In this document: positions 16,630 to 24,686 of the stretch, one piece after another
Numbering within the stretch: the first letter of the stretch is position 1
Layout: each line of letters begins with the position of its first letter
Source of the DNA: an uncultured Clostridia bacterium
GTDB lineage: Bacteria > Bacillota > Clostridia > Christensenellales > Borkfalkiaceae
DNA: 49,801 bases
Assembly: GCA_904419945.1 (NCBI GenBank)
Contig: CAJFTM010000008.1
Span: 1-49,801, forward strand
Direction of reading: 5' to 3'
Notes under the pieces: generated by a model
The model's database searches: none
What the model saw: only the letters and a program-made list of their open reading frames with translations
What the model was told of the DNA's origin: nothing
Program-made: the position numbers and the translations under genes

Positions 16630-17286
16630 TTGGATAAGAAAGTTTACCTGCTGGAAGACGACCATAACATCGGCGAACTGGTCAAGTGCGCGCTGGAAAT
16701 GTCCAACATTACTGTCGAATGCTTTGAAACGGTCGCCTCTTTCATGGATGCGGTCGACAAGGCGCCGCCCGCCGCGGCCCTGCTCGACATCATGCTCCCC
16801 GACGGGAACGGGCTGGACGTGCTGCCCAAGCTCAAACAAAAATATCCCGCCATGGGGGTGATCATGCTCTCGGCGCTGGGGCAGGAGACGGACAAGGTGC
16901 GCGGCCTCAACCTGGGGGCAGACGATTACATCGCCAAGCCCTTCGGCGTGCTCGAGCTCGCCGCGCGCGTCAATGCGCTTTTGCGCCGCTCGGGGAACGC
17001 CGCTTCGCTGGTGCGCGGCGATCTCTCTCTGGATGAAGAGACGATGACCGCTACCCTGCACGGCGTCAAGCTGGAATTGAATAATAAGGAATTTAACCTC
17101 CTTAAATACCTGATGCAGAAGGAGGGCAAGGCGCTCACGCGCGAAAATATCCTCAATGCCGTTTGGGGGTACGACGAGGGCGAAACGCGCACGGTCGACA
17201 ACCACGTCGCCCGCCTGCGCAAGTTGGGGATCGACTACATAGAAACTGTTTTCGGCGTCGGATATAAGTTCGTGTATCGGGAATGA
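16630..17286 (+). CDS. OmpR/PhoB-type response regulator (PhoP-like)
   Basis: 218-residue two-domain regulator. The receiver domain (1-120) has the acidic pair in LLEDDHN, phospho-acceptor Asp53 in LLDIMLPDGNG, a switch Ser81 and Lys103 in AKPF. The C-terminal winged helix (about 128-218) ends in VDNHVARLRKLGIDYIETVFGVGYKFVY. The start is TTG 16630, preceded by GGGAG about 6 nt upstream; the earlier in-frame codons fall inside the promoter. It lies between a Pi symporter with a Pho-box-like site and a sensor kinase, so it is probably the regulator of phosphate genes. OmpR-family sequence alone does not prove that. Confidence 0.9.
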   Translation: MDKKVYLLEDDHNIGELVKCALEMSNITVECFETVASFMDAVDKAPPAAALLDIMLPDGNGLDVLPKLKQKYPAMGVIMLSALGQETDKVRGLNLGADDYIAKPFGVLELAARVNALLRRSGNAASLVRGDLSLDEETMTATLHGVKLELNNKEFNLLKYLMQKEGKALTRENILNAVWGYDEGETRTVDNHVARLRKLGIDYIETVFGVGYKFVYRE

Positions 17287-17545
17287 GGTGTTCGAGAAAA
17301 TCTCGGCGAGCGGACGCCTGCGATTTTCCGTGAGGTTGAGGGCGACACCGCCGCGCACTGCGTGCGGCAGCATTTTCTCCCTCGCCGCGCAATATTTAGG
17401 GGCACACCTTTGATAAACCGTGCGGCTTCACCCTTTTCCTAGAAGCCGCAGGCGTGCGGCAAATGGGGTGCGCTTAGCCAAAAGTGTGATTTCGGCACGC
17501 GCATGAGATTTTCTATGCGCTGCGCAAATCAATAAAAAATTTCGA
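17287..17545. repeat. Intergenic structured repeat, copy B (between regulator and kinase)
   Basis: This gap of 268 bp carries a GAAAATC...GATTTTC inverted repeat (17296-17302 with 17322-17328) enclosing TCGGCGAGCGGACGCCT, then GGGGCACACCTTT (17400), TTCACCC, GCCGCAGGCGTGCGG (17445) and AAAAGTGTGATTT (about 17480). These are the same modules as in the other copies. It separates two genes that normally form a compact operon. Confidence 0.6.
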
Positions 17546-17554
17546 GGTTTTTCC

Positions 17555-19213
17555 TTGCGCAAGAGAATATTGCTCGTCACGCTGCTCGTCTCCGTCCTCG
17601 GCATCGTATTGCTCTCCGTCCTCTTTACGGACGTGTTTTACCGGCAGTCGATCGAGGCGGTCAACGGGCAGCTGCAAATTTATATGGATGTCTATGCCGC
17701 CGAGCGGCAGGGCGAGCCGCTCACCCAGGAGGGCGCGGAGGCTTTTGCTGCCGAGCTTCGCGGCGTGCGCGTCACATTTCTCGCGGCGGACGGCACTGTC
17801 CTCGGCGATTCGGAGGCGGATGCCGCCGCCATGGAGGATCATTCCGGGAGGGAAGAGGTCGCCGAGGCCTTGGAGAACGGCGAAGGGTTTGCCGTGCGCG
17901 ACAGCGCTACCCTCGGCTATGACAGCGTCTATTATTGCCGCACGTTCGAGCGGGAGGGGGAGACCTACCTCGTCCGCCTCGCCACGCAGGCGAATTCCGG
18001 ATTTGCCATCTTTGTCGACGCGCTGCCCACCGTCCTGCTCCTGCTCGCCGTCGATATCTTCATCTGTCTGTTCGTCGCCTGGCTCGCCACCTCCTTTATC
18101 CTCCGCCCGGTGGAAAAGCTGACGCAGGAGGCTGCGACCGCCGCAGGCAAAGAGGTACGCACTTCCTACCCCGAGCTGCAGCCCCTCGCCAAAATGATGA
18201 ACGATATGAACGCCGAGATCGGCTCCCAGCTCGCGCGCATGCGGGAGGACCGCAGCATCGAAAAGCTCGTCCTCAACAGCATGGAACACGGCATCGTCAT
18301 CTTCCGCAGCGCGGAGGAGATCCCGCTCATCAACCGGACGGCGCGCTATCTGCTCGGGTATGAAAAGAACGAGCCCATCGCCTGCTTTTCGGAGGACGCC
18401 GAAATCGCCGCAGTGCTCGCCGCCGGCGAGCCCGCGACTCTCGCCCGCAGGATCGGCGGGCGGGATTACAGCTTCCGCTTTACCTTCGGGGAACCTGCCA
18501 ACGTGCTGCTCATTACCGACATGACGGACATCATGGCCGCCGCGCGCTCCAAAAACGACTTTATTGCCAACGTCACCCACGAGATGAACACCCCGCTCAC
18601 CAGCATCCGCGGCTTTGCCGAATTGATCGGCGCGGGCGCCATCCCGCCCGAAAAATTGGAGAGCGTCGCCGATACCATCATCCGCCAGAGCGACCGCCTC
18701 TCTCACCTCATCCGCTCCATCATCAATTTTTCCGCCATCGATTCGGACGACCTGCCGGACTACGAGGTAGACCTCACCGAGATCGTCCGCGAGCTCGCCG
18801 TCAATTTCGAGCCATCCCTGCGGCAAAAGAGCATCACCTTCACGCTGGACGCGGAGGAGGGCGTCAAAGTCTTTTCCCGCCGCGAGCGGCTGGTCGAGAT
18901 CCTCAACAACCTCGTCTCCAACGGGATCCGCTACAATAAGGAGGGAGGAAGCCTCGCCGTCCGCCTCACCGGCGGCGCAGCGCCCGTCCTCTCCGTGTCC
19001 GATACGGGCATCGGCATCTCCAAGGAGAACCAGGGCCGCATCTTCGACCGCTTTTACACCGTCGATCGGTCGCACAACGGCGAGGGCGGCGGCTTCGGGC
19101 TGGGGCTCGCTACCGTCAAAAAGCTGTGCCAGCGCGCCGGCTGGAAGCTCTCCGTCGAGAGCGAGGAGGGCGTCGGCACCACTTTCTCCATTCAGTTTTG
19201 CCCCAAAAAGTAG
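17555..19213 (+). CDS. Membrane sensor histidine kinase (PhoR-like)
   Basis: 552-residue kinase. A transmembrane helix (about 5-27) and a second one (about 150-172) flank an extracellular sensor region. A linker follows, then a PAS-like stretch, the dimerisation H-box FIANVTHEMNTPLTSIRGFAE with His342, and the ATPase core with N-box (NNLVSNGIRYN), DTGIGI, FDRFYT and GFGLGLA motifs. The start is TTG 17555, with GAGG 7 nt upstream; no better start is in frame. As partner of the preceding response regulator it would phosphorylate Asp53. The 268-bp repeat-bearing gap from the regulator is unusual. Assignment to phosphate sensing rests on the neighbourhood. Confidence 0.9.
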   Translation: MRKRILLVTLLVSVLGIVLLSVLFTDVFYRQSIEAVNGQLQIYMDVYAAERQGEPLTQEGAEAFAAELRGVRVTFLAADGTVLGDSEADAAAMEDHSGREEVAEALENGEGFAVRDSATLGYDSVYYCRTFEREGETYLVRLATQANSGFAIFVDALPTVLLLLAVDIFICLFVAWLATSFILRPVEKLTQEAATAAGKEVRTSYPELQPLAKMMNDMNAEIGSQLARMREDRSIEKLVLNSMEHGIVIFRSAEEIPLINRTARYLLGYEKNEPIACFSEDAEIAAVLAAGEPATLARRIGGRDYSFRFTFGEPANVLLITDMTDIMAAARSKNDFIANVTHEMNTPLTSIRGFAELIGAGAIPPEKLESVADTIIRQSDRLSHLIRSIINFSAIDSDDLPDYEVDLTEIVRELAVNFEPSLRQKSITFTLDAEEGVKVFSRRERLVEILNNLVSNGIRYNKEGGSLAVRLTGGAAPVLSVSDTGIGISKENQGRIFDRFYTVDRSHNGEGGGFGLGLATVKKLCQRAGWKLSVESEEGVGTTFSIQFCPKK

Positions 19214-19235
19214 AGAATTGGGAAGAAAATAGAAA

Positions 19236-19266
19236 AAGGCGGCGCCATCCGATCTCGGATGGCGCC
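19236..19266 (-). terminator. Perfect hairpin with T-run only on the minus strand
   Basis: A 12-bp stem GGCGCCATCCGA/TCGGATGGCGCC (19241-19252 with 19255-19266) has a 2-nt loop. A T-run (GCCTTTTTCT) follows on the minus strand only. It lies 27 bp after the kinase stop and could stop antisense transcription, or act as a weak terminator for the kinase. Confidence 0.5.
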
Positions 19267-19377
19267 TCCGATGCGTTTCGGGCGGTTTTTGCGCCGAAAG
19301 AGACCGAAAAAAAGTAAGCCGCAGCCGTCAGCAAGCGGTTCGGCCAAAATTAGGCGTGCGATATTTTGAATTGCATC

Positions 19378-19406
19378 TTGACATTGCAGAGTTCCGGTTG
19401 TATAAT
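19378..19406 (+). promoter_or_regulatory. Promoter of the small membrane protein gene
   Basis: Consensus TTGACA (19378-19383) and TATAAT (19401-19406) are 17 bp apart. With the hairpin above, this accounts for the 312-bp gap 19214-19525; the transcript would have a leader of about 113 nt. Confidence 0.85.
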
Positions 19407-19525
19407 GAAAATACAAATATATTGGGCGGTAACTGCACAATGTGATTCTATCGGCAGAGACCGTACCCATGCAGAATATCTGCAATGGAGTCATTTGGCC
19501 GTATAATTCCGTGGGGGGATCGATC

Positions 19526-20122
19526 GTGAACGCAAAGTATTGCAAATGGATCGCGGCAGTATTCCTTGCCATGTCTTGCCTCTTGTTGCTCGTATTGCTT
19601 TGGATGGGTGCCGTATCGCAAAACGTATTTTTCAGCCTTATACCGTATGGGATATCCATTTTGACCTTTGCACTCGCGTGGAGGGTACTGTGCCGCATGC
19701 AGCCTTGCTGGTGCGCGGCGGATACGGTGCTGGGCATCCTGTTTTCGCTGAGCTTCCTCGCGATGGCGGTACACGTCGTGATCGGGGGGATCATCAACGG
19801 TTTTGAGGACGCGTTTTCAAATTTGTCCATGTATTATGTGATCCCGCTCAGTGCGATTGCCTTTGTGTGGCTGGTTGTGCGGGTGCGGCCGGGCAAGGGA
19901 GCGCCCCTGGCGGACAAAGTGCTGTATGCACTGCCCGTGGCGGCGATGGTGGCGATGGCTGTGCATTGCGGCATTTTATGTATCAAAGAACTTTCGCGCA
20001 ATAAATTGGCGAGTAGTATGCCGTGGTGGGTGCTGCCGGTTCTTGTTGCTTTGCTGTACCTCGCCGCGGCGCTGGTGCTGCTCGCCGTGTACGGCGTCTA
20101 CCGCCTGATCCAAAGGCGCTAA
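19526..20122 (+). CDS. Small polytopic membrane protein of unknown function
   Basis: 198 residues from GTG 19526, which has a GGGGGG ribosome site 7 nt upstream. The frame is open further up to 19442, but no good ribosome site supports those codons. Five or six hydrophobic helices alternate with short loops: WIAAVFLAMSCLLLLVLLW, VFFSLIPYGISILTFALAW, LGILFSLSFLAMAVHVVIGG, YVIPLSAIAFVWLVV, ALPVAAMVAMAV and VLPVLVALLYLAAALVLL. No catalytic motif was recognised. Codon use is less GC-biased than in neighbouring genes. It is a single-gene unit with its own consensus promoter and a shared terminator facing nrdD. I do not recognise the family. Confidence 0.75.
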   Translation: MNAKYCKWIAAVFLAMSCLLLLVLLWMGAVSQNVFFSLIPYGISILTFALAWRVLCRMQPCWCAADTVLGILFSLSFLAMAVHVVIGGIINGFEDAFSNLSMYYVIPLSAIAFVWLVVRVRPGKGAPLADKVLYALPVAAMVAMAVHCGILCIKELSRNKLASSMPWWVLPVLVALLYLAAALVLLAVYGVYRLIQRR

Positions 20123-20146
20123 AACAGGGAATAATATCTTTCATCC

Positions 20147-20178
20147 AAAAAAGGGAAGCCGTGCGGCTTCCCTTTTTG
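20147..20178. terminator. Bidirectional terminator between convergent genes
   Basis: A 14-bp stem (20148-20161 with 20164-20177) has A-rich and T-rich ends, so it has a U-tract in both directions. It serves the membrane-protein gene (+) and nrdD (-). Confidence 0.88.
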
Positions 20179-20203
20179 TATGCGTTTCGGTTGATACGGC
20201 CGG

Positions 20204-22588
20204 TCAGACGGCGGCCGCGGCTTTGGCTGCCTCGGCATAGGCGATGATGTCGCTCGCGCCCGCGTGCCTTTCCGTCCTGCCGCCCTCCGTCACGACCAGC
20301 GTGGGCGCCTGGCGGATGCCGAACTGTTCGCACAGCGCGGCGTTCTCCTCGGCAAAGATCTTGCTGTACGCGATGCCGCACCTTTGCAGCGCCGCCTCCG
20401 CCGTCCTGCAGTTGGGACAGGTATGCGTCGCAAACAGCAGCGCCTTGGGCGCCTTCGCCGTCACGGACGCCTCGTGTTTACAGTCCGCCGCGGCGACGGC
20501 GTGCGAGTGTTTGAGGGCGGAGTGCGCCACGTCATACACCTTGCGGTCCTTAAACTCCTGCGCCTTGCCGTCGTTCCAGTTCTGAACGGGGCGGTAGTAG
20601 CCGGTGATGCGGCTGTACACTTCCGTCTTGCCGCCGCACTTGGGGCAGGTGAACTGCTCGCCCGAGAGGTACCCGTGGTCCTTGCACACCGAATAGGTGG
20701 GGGAGAGGGTATAGTAGGGCAGCTTGTAGTTTTCGGCGATCTTGCGCACCAGCGCCGCGGCGGCCTTCCAGTCGGGCAGCTTTTCGCCGAGGAAGGCGTG
20801 GAACACCGTCCCCGAGGTGTACAGCGTCTGCAGATCGTCCTGGATGTCCAGCGCGTCGAACACGTCCGCGGTATAGCCGACGGGCAGGTGCGAGCTGTTG
20901 GTGTAGTAGGGGGTGCCGTTCTCGTTCGCGGTGATGATTTGCGGGAACTGCTCCTTGTCGTGCTTGGCAAAGCGGTAGGCGGTGGATTCGGCGGGCGTCG
21001 CCTCGAGGTTGTACAGGTCGCCGTACTGCTCCTGGTAGTCAGAGAGGCGCTCGCGCATGTGGTTGAGGACGCGCTTGGTGAATGCCTGCGCCTCTGCATG
21101 CGTCATGTCCTTGCCGATCCACCCGGCGTTGAGCGCCGCTTCGTTCATGCCCACGAGGCCGATGGTCGAAAAATGGTTGGCAAAGGTGCCCAAATAGCGC
21201 TTGGTATAGGGGTACAGCCCCTCGTCCAGCAGCTTGGTGATGACGGTGCGCTTGGTCTTTAAGGAGCGCGCCGCAATGTCCATCAGGCGGTCCAGTCGGC
21301 GCATAAAGTCCGCTTCGTCCTTGGCGAGGTAGGCGATGCGCGGCATGTTGATGGTCACCACGCCCACAGAGCCGGTGCTTTCCCCGCTGCCGAAGAACCC
21401 GCCCGACTTCTTGCGCAGTTCGCGCAGGTCGAGGCGCAGGCGGCAGCACATGCTGCGCACGTCGCTCGGCTGCATATCCGAGTTGATGTAGTTGGAAAAG
21501 TAGGGGGTGCCGTACTTGCTGGTCATCTCGAACAGCAGGCGGTTGTTCTCGGTGTCCGACCAGTCGAAGTTTTTCGTGATGGAATAGGTGGGGATGGGGT
21601 ACTGGAAGCCGCGGCCGTTGGCGTCCCCTTCGATCATGATCTCGATGAACGCCTTGTTGACCATATCCATCTCTTTCTGGCAGTCCTTATACTTGAAGTC
21701 CTGCTCCTTGCCCCCGACGATGGCGGGCAGCTCGGCAAGGTCTGCCGGCACCGTCCAGTCCAGCGTGATGTTGGAGAAGGGCGCCTGCGTGCCCCAGCGG
21801 CTGGGGGTGTTCACGCCGTAGATGAAGGACTCGATGCACTTTTTCACCTGCTCGTAGTCGAGGTTGTCCGTCTTGACGAAGGGCGCGAGGTAGGTGTCGA
21901 AGGAGGAAAACGCCTGCGCTCCCGCCCATTCGTTCTGCATAATGCCGAGGAAATTGACCATCTGGTTGCACAGCGTGGCCAAGTGTTTCGCCGGCGCCGA
22001 GGTGATTTTGCCCGGGATGCCGCCCAGGCCCTCCTGGATGAGCTGTTTGAGCGACCAGCCCGCGCAGTAGCCGGTCAGCATGGAGAGGTCGTGGATGTGG
22101 ATGTCCGCATTGCGGTGCGCGTTCGCGATCTCGTCGTCGTAAATTTCCGAAAGCCAGTAGTTGGCGGTGATGGCGCCGCTGTTGGAGAGGATCAGCCCGC
22201 CCACCGAGTAGGTCACGGTCGAGTTCTCCTTGACCCGCCAGTCGGTCGCCTTTACATAGCTGTCTACCAGCTTTTTGTAGTCGAGCATGGTGCTCTTCAT
22301 GTTGCGGATCTTTTCCCGCTGCTTGCGGTAGAGGATGTAACATTTGGCGACGTCGGCATATCCCGCTTCCGAAAGCACCGCTTCGACGCTGTCCTGAATG
22401 TCCTCCACGGCGATCTTCCCGTCCTTGACTTTGGGTTCGAAGTTCGCCGTTACCCGCAGCGCCAAAAGTTCGATGACGCCCGGGTGATACTGTTTCTGCA
22501 TGGCGTCAAACGCCTTGGTGATCGCCGCCGAGATCTTTTGGATATTGAATTCGGCGATCTGTCCGTCTCTCTTGATGACCTGGTACAT
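20204..22588 (-). CDS. nrdD: Anaerobic ribonucleoside-triphosphate reductase with fused glutaredoxin-like domain
   Basis: Class III ribonucleotide reductase that makes dNTPs without oxygen. An ATP-cone allosteric domain (about 1-90, MYQVIKRDGQIAEFNIQKI) precedes the glycyl-radical barrel. The zinc site CKDHGYLSGEQFTCPKC precedes the radical loop RITGYYRPVQNWNDGKAQEF, whose Gly (about 663) carries the radical. The last 80 residues form a separate thioredoxin-fold domain with ALLFATHTCPNCRTAE (CPNC redox pair) and a QAPTLVV cis-Pro loop, probably the electron donor. Length is 794 residues. ATG 22588 has a GGAAAGGAGCG-type ribosome site. The activase nrdG lies upstream on the same strand, separated by an XRE-type gene. 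Confidence 0.95.
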   Translation of the reverse strand: MYQVIKRDGQIAEFNIQKISAAITKAFDAMQKQYHPGVIELLALRVTANFEPKVKDGKIAVEDIQDSVEAVLSEAGYADVAKCYILYRKQREKIRNMKSTMLDYKKLVDSYVKATDWRVKENSTVTYSVGGLILSNSGAITANYWLSEIYDDEIANAHRNADIHIHDLSMLTGYCAGWSLKQLIQEGLGGIPGKITSAPAKHLATLCNQMVNFLGIMQNEWAGAQAFSSFDTYLAPFVKTDNLDYEQVKKCIESFIYGVNTPSRWGTQAPFSNITLDWTVPADLAELPAIVGGKEQDFKYKDCQKEMDMVNKAFIEIMIEGDANGRGFQYPIPTYSITKNFDWSDTENNRLLFEMTSKYGTPYFSNYINSDMQPSDVRSMCCRLRLDLRELRKKSGGFFGSGESTGSVGVVTINMPRIAYLAKDEADFMRRLDRLMDIAARSLKTKRTVITKLLDEGLYPYTKRYLGTFANHFSTIGLVGMNEAALNAGWIGKDMTHAEAQAFTKRVLNHMRERLSDYQEQYGDLYNLEATPAESTAYRFAKHDKEQFPQIITANENGTPYYTNSSHLPVGYTADVFDALDIQDDLQTLYTSGTVFHAFLGEKLPDWKAAAALVRKIAENYKLPYYTLSPTYSVCKDHGYLSGEQFTCPKCGGKTEVYSRITGYYRPVQNWNDGKAQEFKDRKVYDVAHSALKHSHAVAAADCKHEASVTAKAPKALLFATHTCPNCRTAEAALQRCGIAYSKIFAEENAALCEQFGIRQAPTLVVTEGGRTERHAGASDIIAYAEAAKAAAAV

Positions 22589-22648
22589 GATACTCGCTCC
22601 TTTCCACCTTATCGCGGGGCTTTTGCCCTTCCTCTTCGGTAGGGTTCC

Positions 22649-22677
22649 ATTATACCACCGCAGTGCCGCCCTGTCAA
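22649..22677 (-). promoter_or_regulatory. Promoter of nrdD
   Basis: On the minus strand TTGACA (22672-22677) and TATAAT (22649-22654) are 17 bp apart, with the -10 box about 60 nt before the start codon. Confidence 0.88.
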
Positions 22678-22684
22678 TACCCTA

Positions 22685-22733
22685 TGCCTATATTTTGTAG
22701 AAAAAGTTTTAAAACCGGCACAAGATGTTGTGT
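22685..22733 (-). promoter_or_regulatory. Candidate NrdR box pair upstream of nrdD
   Basis: The interval 22718-22733 reads ACACAACATCTTGTGC on the minus strand, close to the palindromic ACACAATATATTGTGT pattern of NrdR boxes as I recall it. A weaker match, CTACAAAATATAGGCA, lies at 22685-22700. Their centres are 33 bp apart, near the three-turn spacing of NrdR box pairs, and they sit directly upstream of the -35 box. Confidence 0.45.
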
Positions 22734-22737
22734 TCCT

Positions 22738-22782
22738 TTGTGGAAATGCCCTTGTGGAAATGTGCATAACTTTGTGGACAAC
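22738..22782. promoter_or_regulatory. Cluster of three DnaA-box-like repeats
   Basis: TTGTGGAAATG at 22738 and 22752 and TTGTGGACAAC at 22772 are direct repeats. Read on the other strand they are TTTCCACAA, TTTCCACAA and TTGTCCACAA, one or two bases from the DnaA box TTATCCACA. DnaA control of reductase genes is known in E. coli (nrdAB). The cluster lies upstream of nrdD, between it and the terminator of the regulator gene. Confidence 0.4.
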
Positions 22783-22806
22783 TTATTTTGCGGTGCAAAG
22801 TGCAGC

Positions 22807-22842
22807 AAAAAAGGGGGCCCTTTCGCTTACAGAAAGGGCCCC
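22807..22842 (-). terminator. Terminator of the XRE-type gene
   Basis: An 11-bp stem GGGGCCCTTTC/GAAAGGGCCCC (22814-22824 with 22832-22842) is followed on the minus strand by CCTTTTTT. It separates the regulator gene from nrdD. Confidence 0.88.
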
Positions 22843-22881
22843 TTTGCATGCTTTTTGCTGCGGTTTGACCGGCCGGAGGGT

Positions 22882-23829
22882 TTACGGCTTTGTGCGCGAT
22901 TTGGGGTCGTCTGTCGCGCGCTGGCCCGCCGCAAAGCGGAGCAGGAGATACACGAGACAGGCGAGGAAGGAGAGCGCAAAGTAGCCGATCAAGATGATCC
23001 ACCCGGCCGTCGGTGCGCCCGAGCCGCCCGTTGCGCCCACCCAAGCGATGAGCGCGGCGGTCGCCAGGATGATCGCGCCGCCCGCGATGAGGAAGCCGAG
23101 GCTCAGCCGTTCCAGCTTCGGGTTGCGTTCGGCGATCATGAATTTGCGCGCACATTTTTTGAGGACGATGTCGAGCAGCAGCCCGAAAAAGGCGGCAAAC
23201 AGCGCCGAACCGATGTATTCGGGCAGGGGCGAAAGGGGAAACCCGAGGGTGGGAAAGCCTGCTTTCAACAGGAGAACGAAGCCGTTTGCCAGCAGAAAGA
23301 TAAGCCCCGCGATCCATTGGCGGTACAGGCGGTAGCGGCGGTATTTGTCCCGCGCGCCGCGCACCGGGCCGAAAAAGGCGGCGATCCATGTTCCCAGCAG
23401 CACGGCATAGACGAGCGCGCACGTCCAGCCCGCAGCCTGTTCCAAAAGGTCGGTCACGTTGCGGTAGTCGAGGGCGGAAGTGAATCCTTCCAGCAGCAAA
23501 TACTGCCGCACGCCTTCCGTCAGAAGAGAAAACAGGAAGCAGAGCGCTACCGGCAGGAAGGAGAGGAGGCTGACGAGCACCGTCCGCCCCAATATGTCCC
23601 CTTTTTCTTCCTTGGCGGCGGGGATGGGTTCCGCTTCGCCCGTCATCAGTTCGGTCACGCTCGTTCCGAAACGTGCCGCCATCTTTTGCGCATAGAACAA
23701 AGAGGGTACGTTCCAGCCGTTTTCCCAGCGGGTGACCATCTGCCGGGTCACGCCCAGTTCGTCGGCGAGCTGCTGTTGGGTCCATCCGCAGGCCTTGCGC
23801 CGCTCGCGGATGTTTTCGTTGTAGTCCAT
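22882..23829 (-). CDS. XRE-family regulator with C-terminal membrane domain
   Basis: 315-residue protein. An N-terminal helix-turn-helix of the Cro/cI type (about 4-60: NIRERRKACGWTQQQLADELGVTRQMVTRWENGWNVPSLFYAQKMAARFGTSV) is followed by six or so transmembrane helices between about 80 and 300. This domain plan is common in Firmicutes, where the N-terminus is annotated as a DNA-binding domain and the membrane part has no settled role. ATG 23829 was chosen over the upstream in-frame start because AGGAGGTATA lies just before it and the longer frame runs into the promoter. It has its own promoter and terminator, and lies between nrdG and nrdD; control of either is only a guess. Confidence 0.85.
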   Translation of the reverse strand: MDYNENIRERRKACGWTQQQLADELGVTRQMVTRWENGWNVPSLFYAQKMAARFGTSVTELMTGEAEPIPAAKEEKGDILGRTVLVSLLSFLPVALCFLFSLLTEGVRQYLLLEGFTSALDYRNVTDLLEQAAGWTCALVYAVLLGTWIAAFFGPVRGARDKYRRYRLYRQWIAGLIFLLANGFVLLLKAGFPTLGFPLSPLPEYIGSALFAAFFGLLLDIVLKKCARKFMIAERNPKLERLSLGFLIAGGAIILATAALIAWVGATGGSGAPTAGWIILIGYFALSFLACLVYLLLRFAAGQRATDDPKSRTKP

Positions 23830-23848
23830 CGGTATACCTCCTGCCCCT

Positions 23849-23877
23849 ATTATACGGCGTACGCGCCCTCCCGGCAA
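23849..23877 (-). promoter_or_regulatory. Promoter of the XRE-type gene
   Basis: On the minus strand TTGCCG (23872-23877) and TATAAT (23849-23854) are 17 bp apart, giving a short leader. Confidence 0.8.
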
Positions 23878-23932
23878 GGGGCAAGCGCTTTGCGATCGCG
23901 CATCATTCGGTATGCACGCCTGTTTTGCCCGG

Positions 23933-24628
23933 TCATTCCCCCTCGCCGCGGATCTTTGCGGCGGGGATGTACTTTGCCAGCGCCTTTTTCAGCGCCTGCA
24001 TCTCTTCGTCGGTAAAGGGCTCGAGCGTGCAGCCGGCGGGCAGGGTGTCGCCCGCGCGGAAGTTCTGCAGGTAGTACCGCTCCGCGCCCGTAAGCCAGCG
24101 GCCGATCTCCTCCATGTCCGCCGCGGTGTGCAGCCCCCGCGCGACGGTCGTGCGCAGTTCATAGGGGATGCTCCCTTTGCGCAGAAAGGCGGCGCTCTCG
24201 CGCACGGCGTCCATGTCTGCGGGCACGCCCGCCGCCAGCGGATATTTCGAGGGGGCATGCTTGATGTCCATCGCCACAAAATCGACGAGTCCCGCCGAGC
24301 AAAGCGCTTGCAGCCGCTCGGGGAAGGCGCCGTTGGTGTCCAGTTTCACCGCGTAACCGAGCGCTTTGATCTCTTCGAGCAGGCCCTTTACCTCCGCGTG
24401 GATGAGCGGTTCGCCGCCCGTCACGCACACGCCGTCGAGGATGCCTTTCCGCCGGCGCAAAAAGGCGAGCAGTTCCGCGCGCGCGATGTCCTCGCCGCCC
24501 TGCGCAAAGGCGATCTCTGCATTTTGGCAATAGGGGCAGCGGAAATTGCATCCCGCCAAAAAAACAGTGCAGGCTACTTTGCCCGGGTAATCGAGCAGCG
24601 TCGTCTTTTGCAGCCCCGCGATCTTCAT
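23933..24628 (-). CDS. nrdG: Anaerobic ribonucleotide reductase activating protein (radical SAM)
   Basis: 231-residue activase that uses S-adenosylmethionine and a 4Fe-4S cluster to create the glycyl radical on NrdD. The cluster motif CNFRCPYC supplies Cys27, Cys31 and Cys34, followed by the SAM-binding VCVTGGEPLIH. The N-terminus IAGLQKTTLLDYPGKVACTVFLAGC is typical of the subfamily often called NrdG or pyruvate-formate-lyase-activating-like. ATG 24628 has GGAGGAAAT upstream. It shares a strand and neighbourhood with nrdD, though each gene has its own promoter. Confidence 0.92.
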   Translation of the reverse strand: MKIAGLQKTTLLDYPGKVACTVFLAGCNFRCPYCQNAEIAFAQGGEDIARAELLAFLRRRKGILDGVCVTGGEPLIHAEVKGLLEEIKALGYAVKLDTNGAFPERLQALCSAGLVDFVAMDIKHAPSKYPLAAGVPADMDAVRESAAFLRKGSIPYELRTTVARGLHTAADMEEIGRWLTGAERYYLQNFRAGDTLPAGCTLEPFTDEEMQALKKALAKYIPAAKIRGEGE

Positions 24629-24657
24629 TCCGGATTTCCTCCTCCGTCGTTTTTTTC

Positions 24658-24686
24658 ATTATACTCTGCCCCCGGATAAAAGTAAA
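24658..24686 (-). promoter_or_regulatory. Promoter of nrdG
   Basis: On the minus strand TTTACT (24681-24686) and TATAAT (24658-24663) are 17 bp apart. The divergent + strand gene starts 150 bp away; I saw no equally good + promoter there. Confidence 0.75.

Noticed and set aside
22738..22782. Chromosomal replication origin suggested by DnaA-like boxes
   Set aside because: Only three imperfect boxes, no dnaA/dnaN neighbours and no A/T-rich unwinding region; a regulatory role at nrdD is more plausible.
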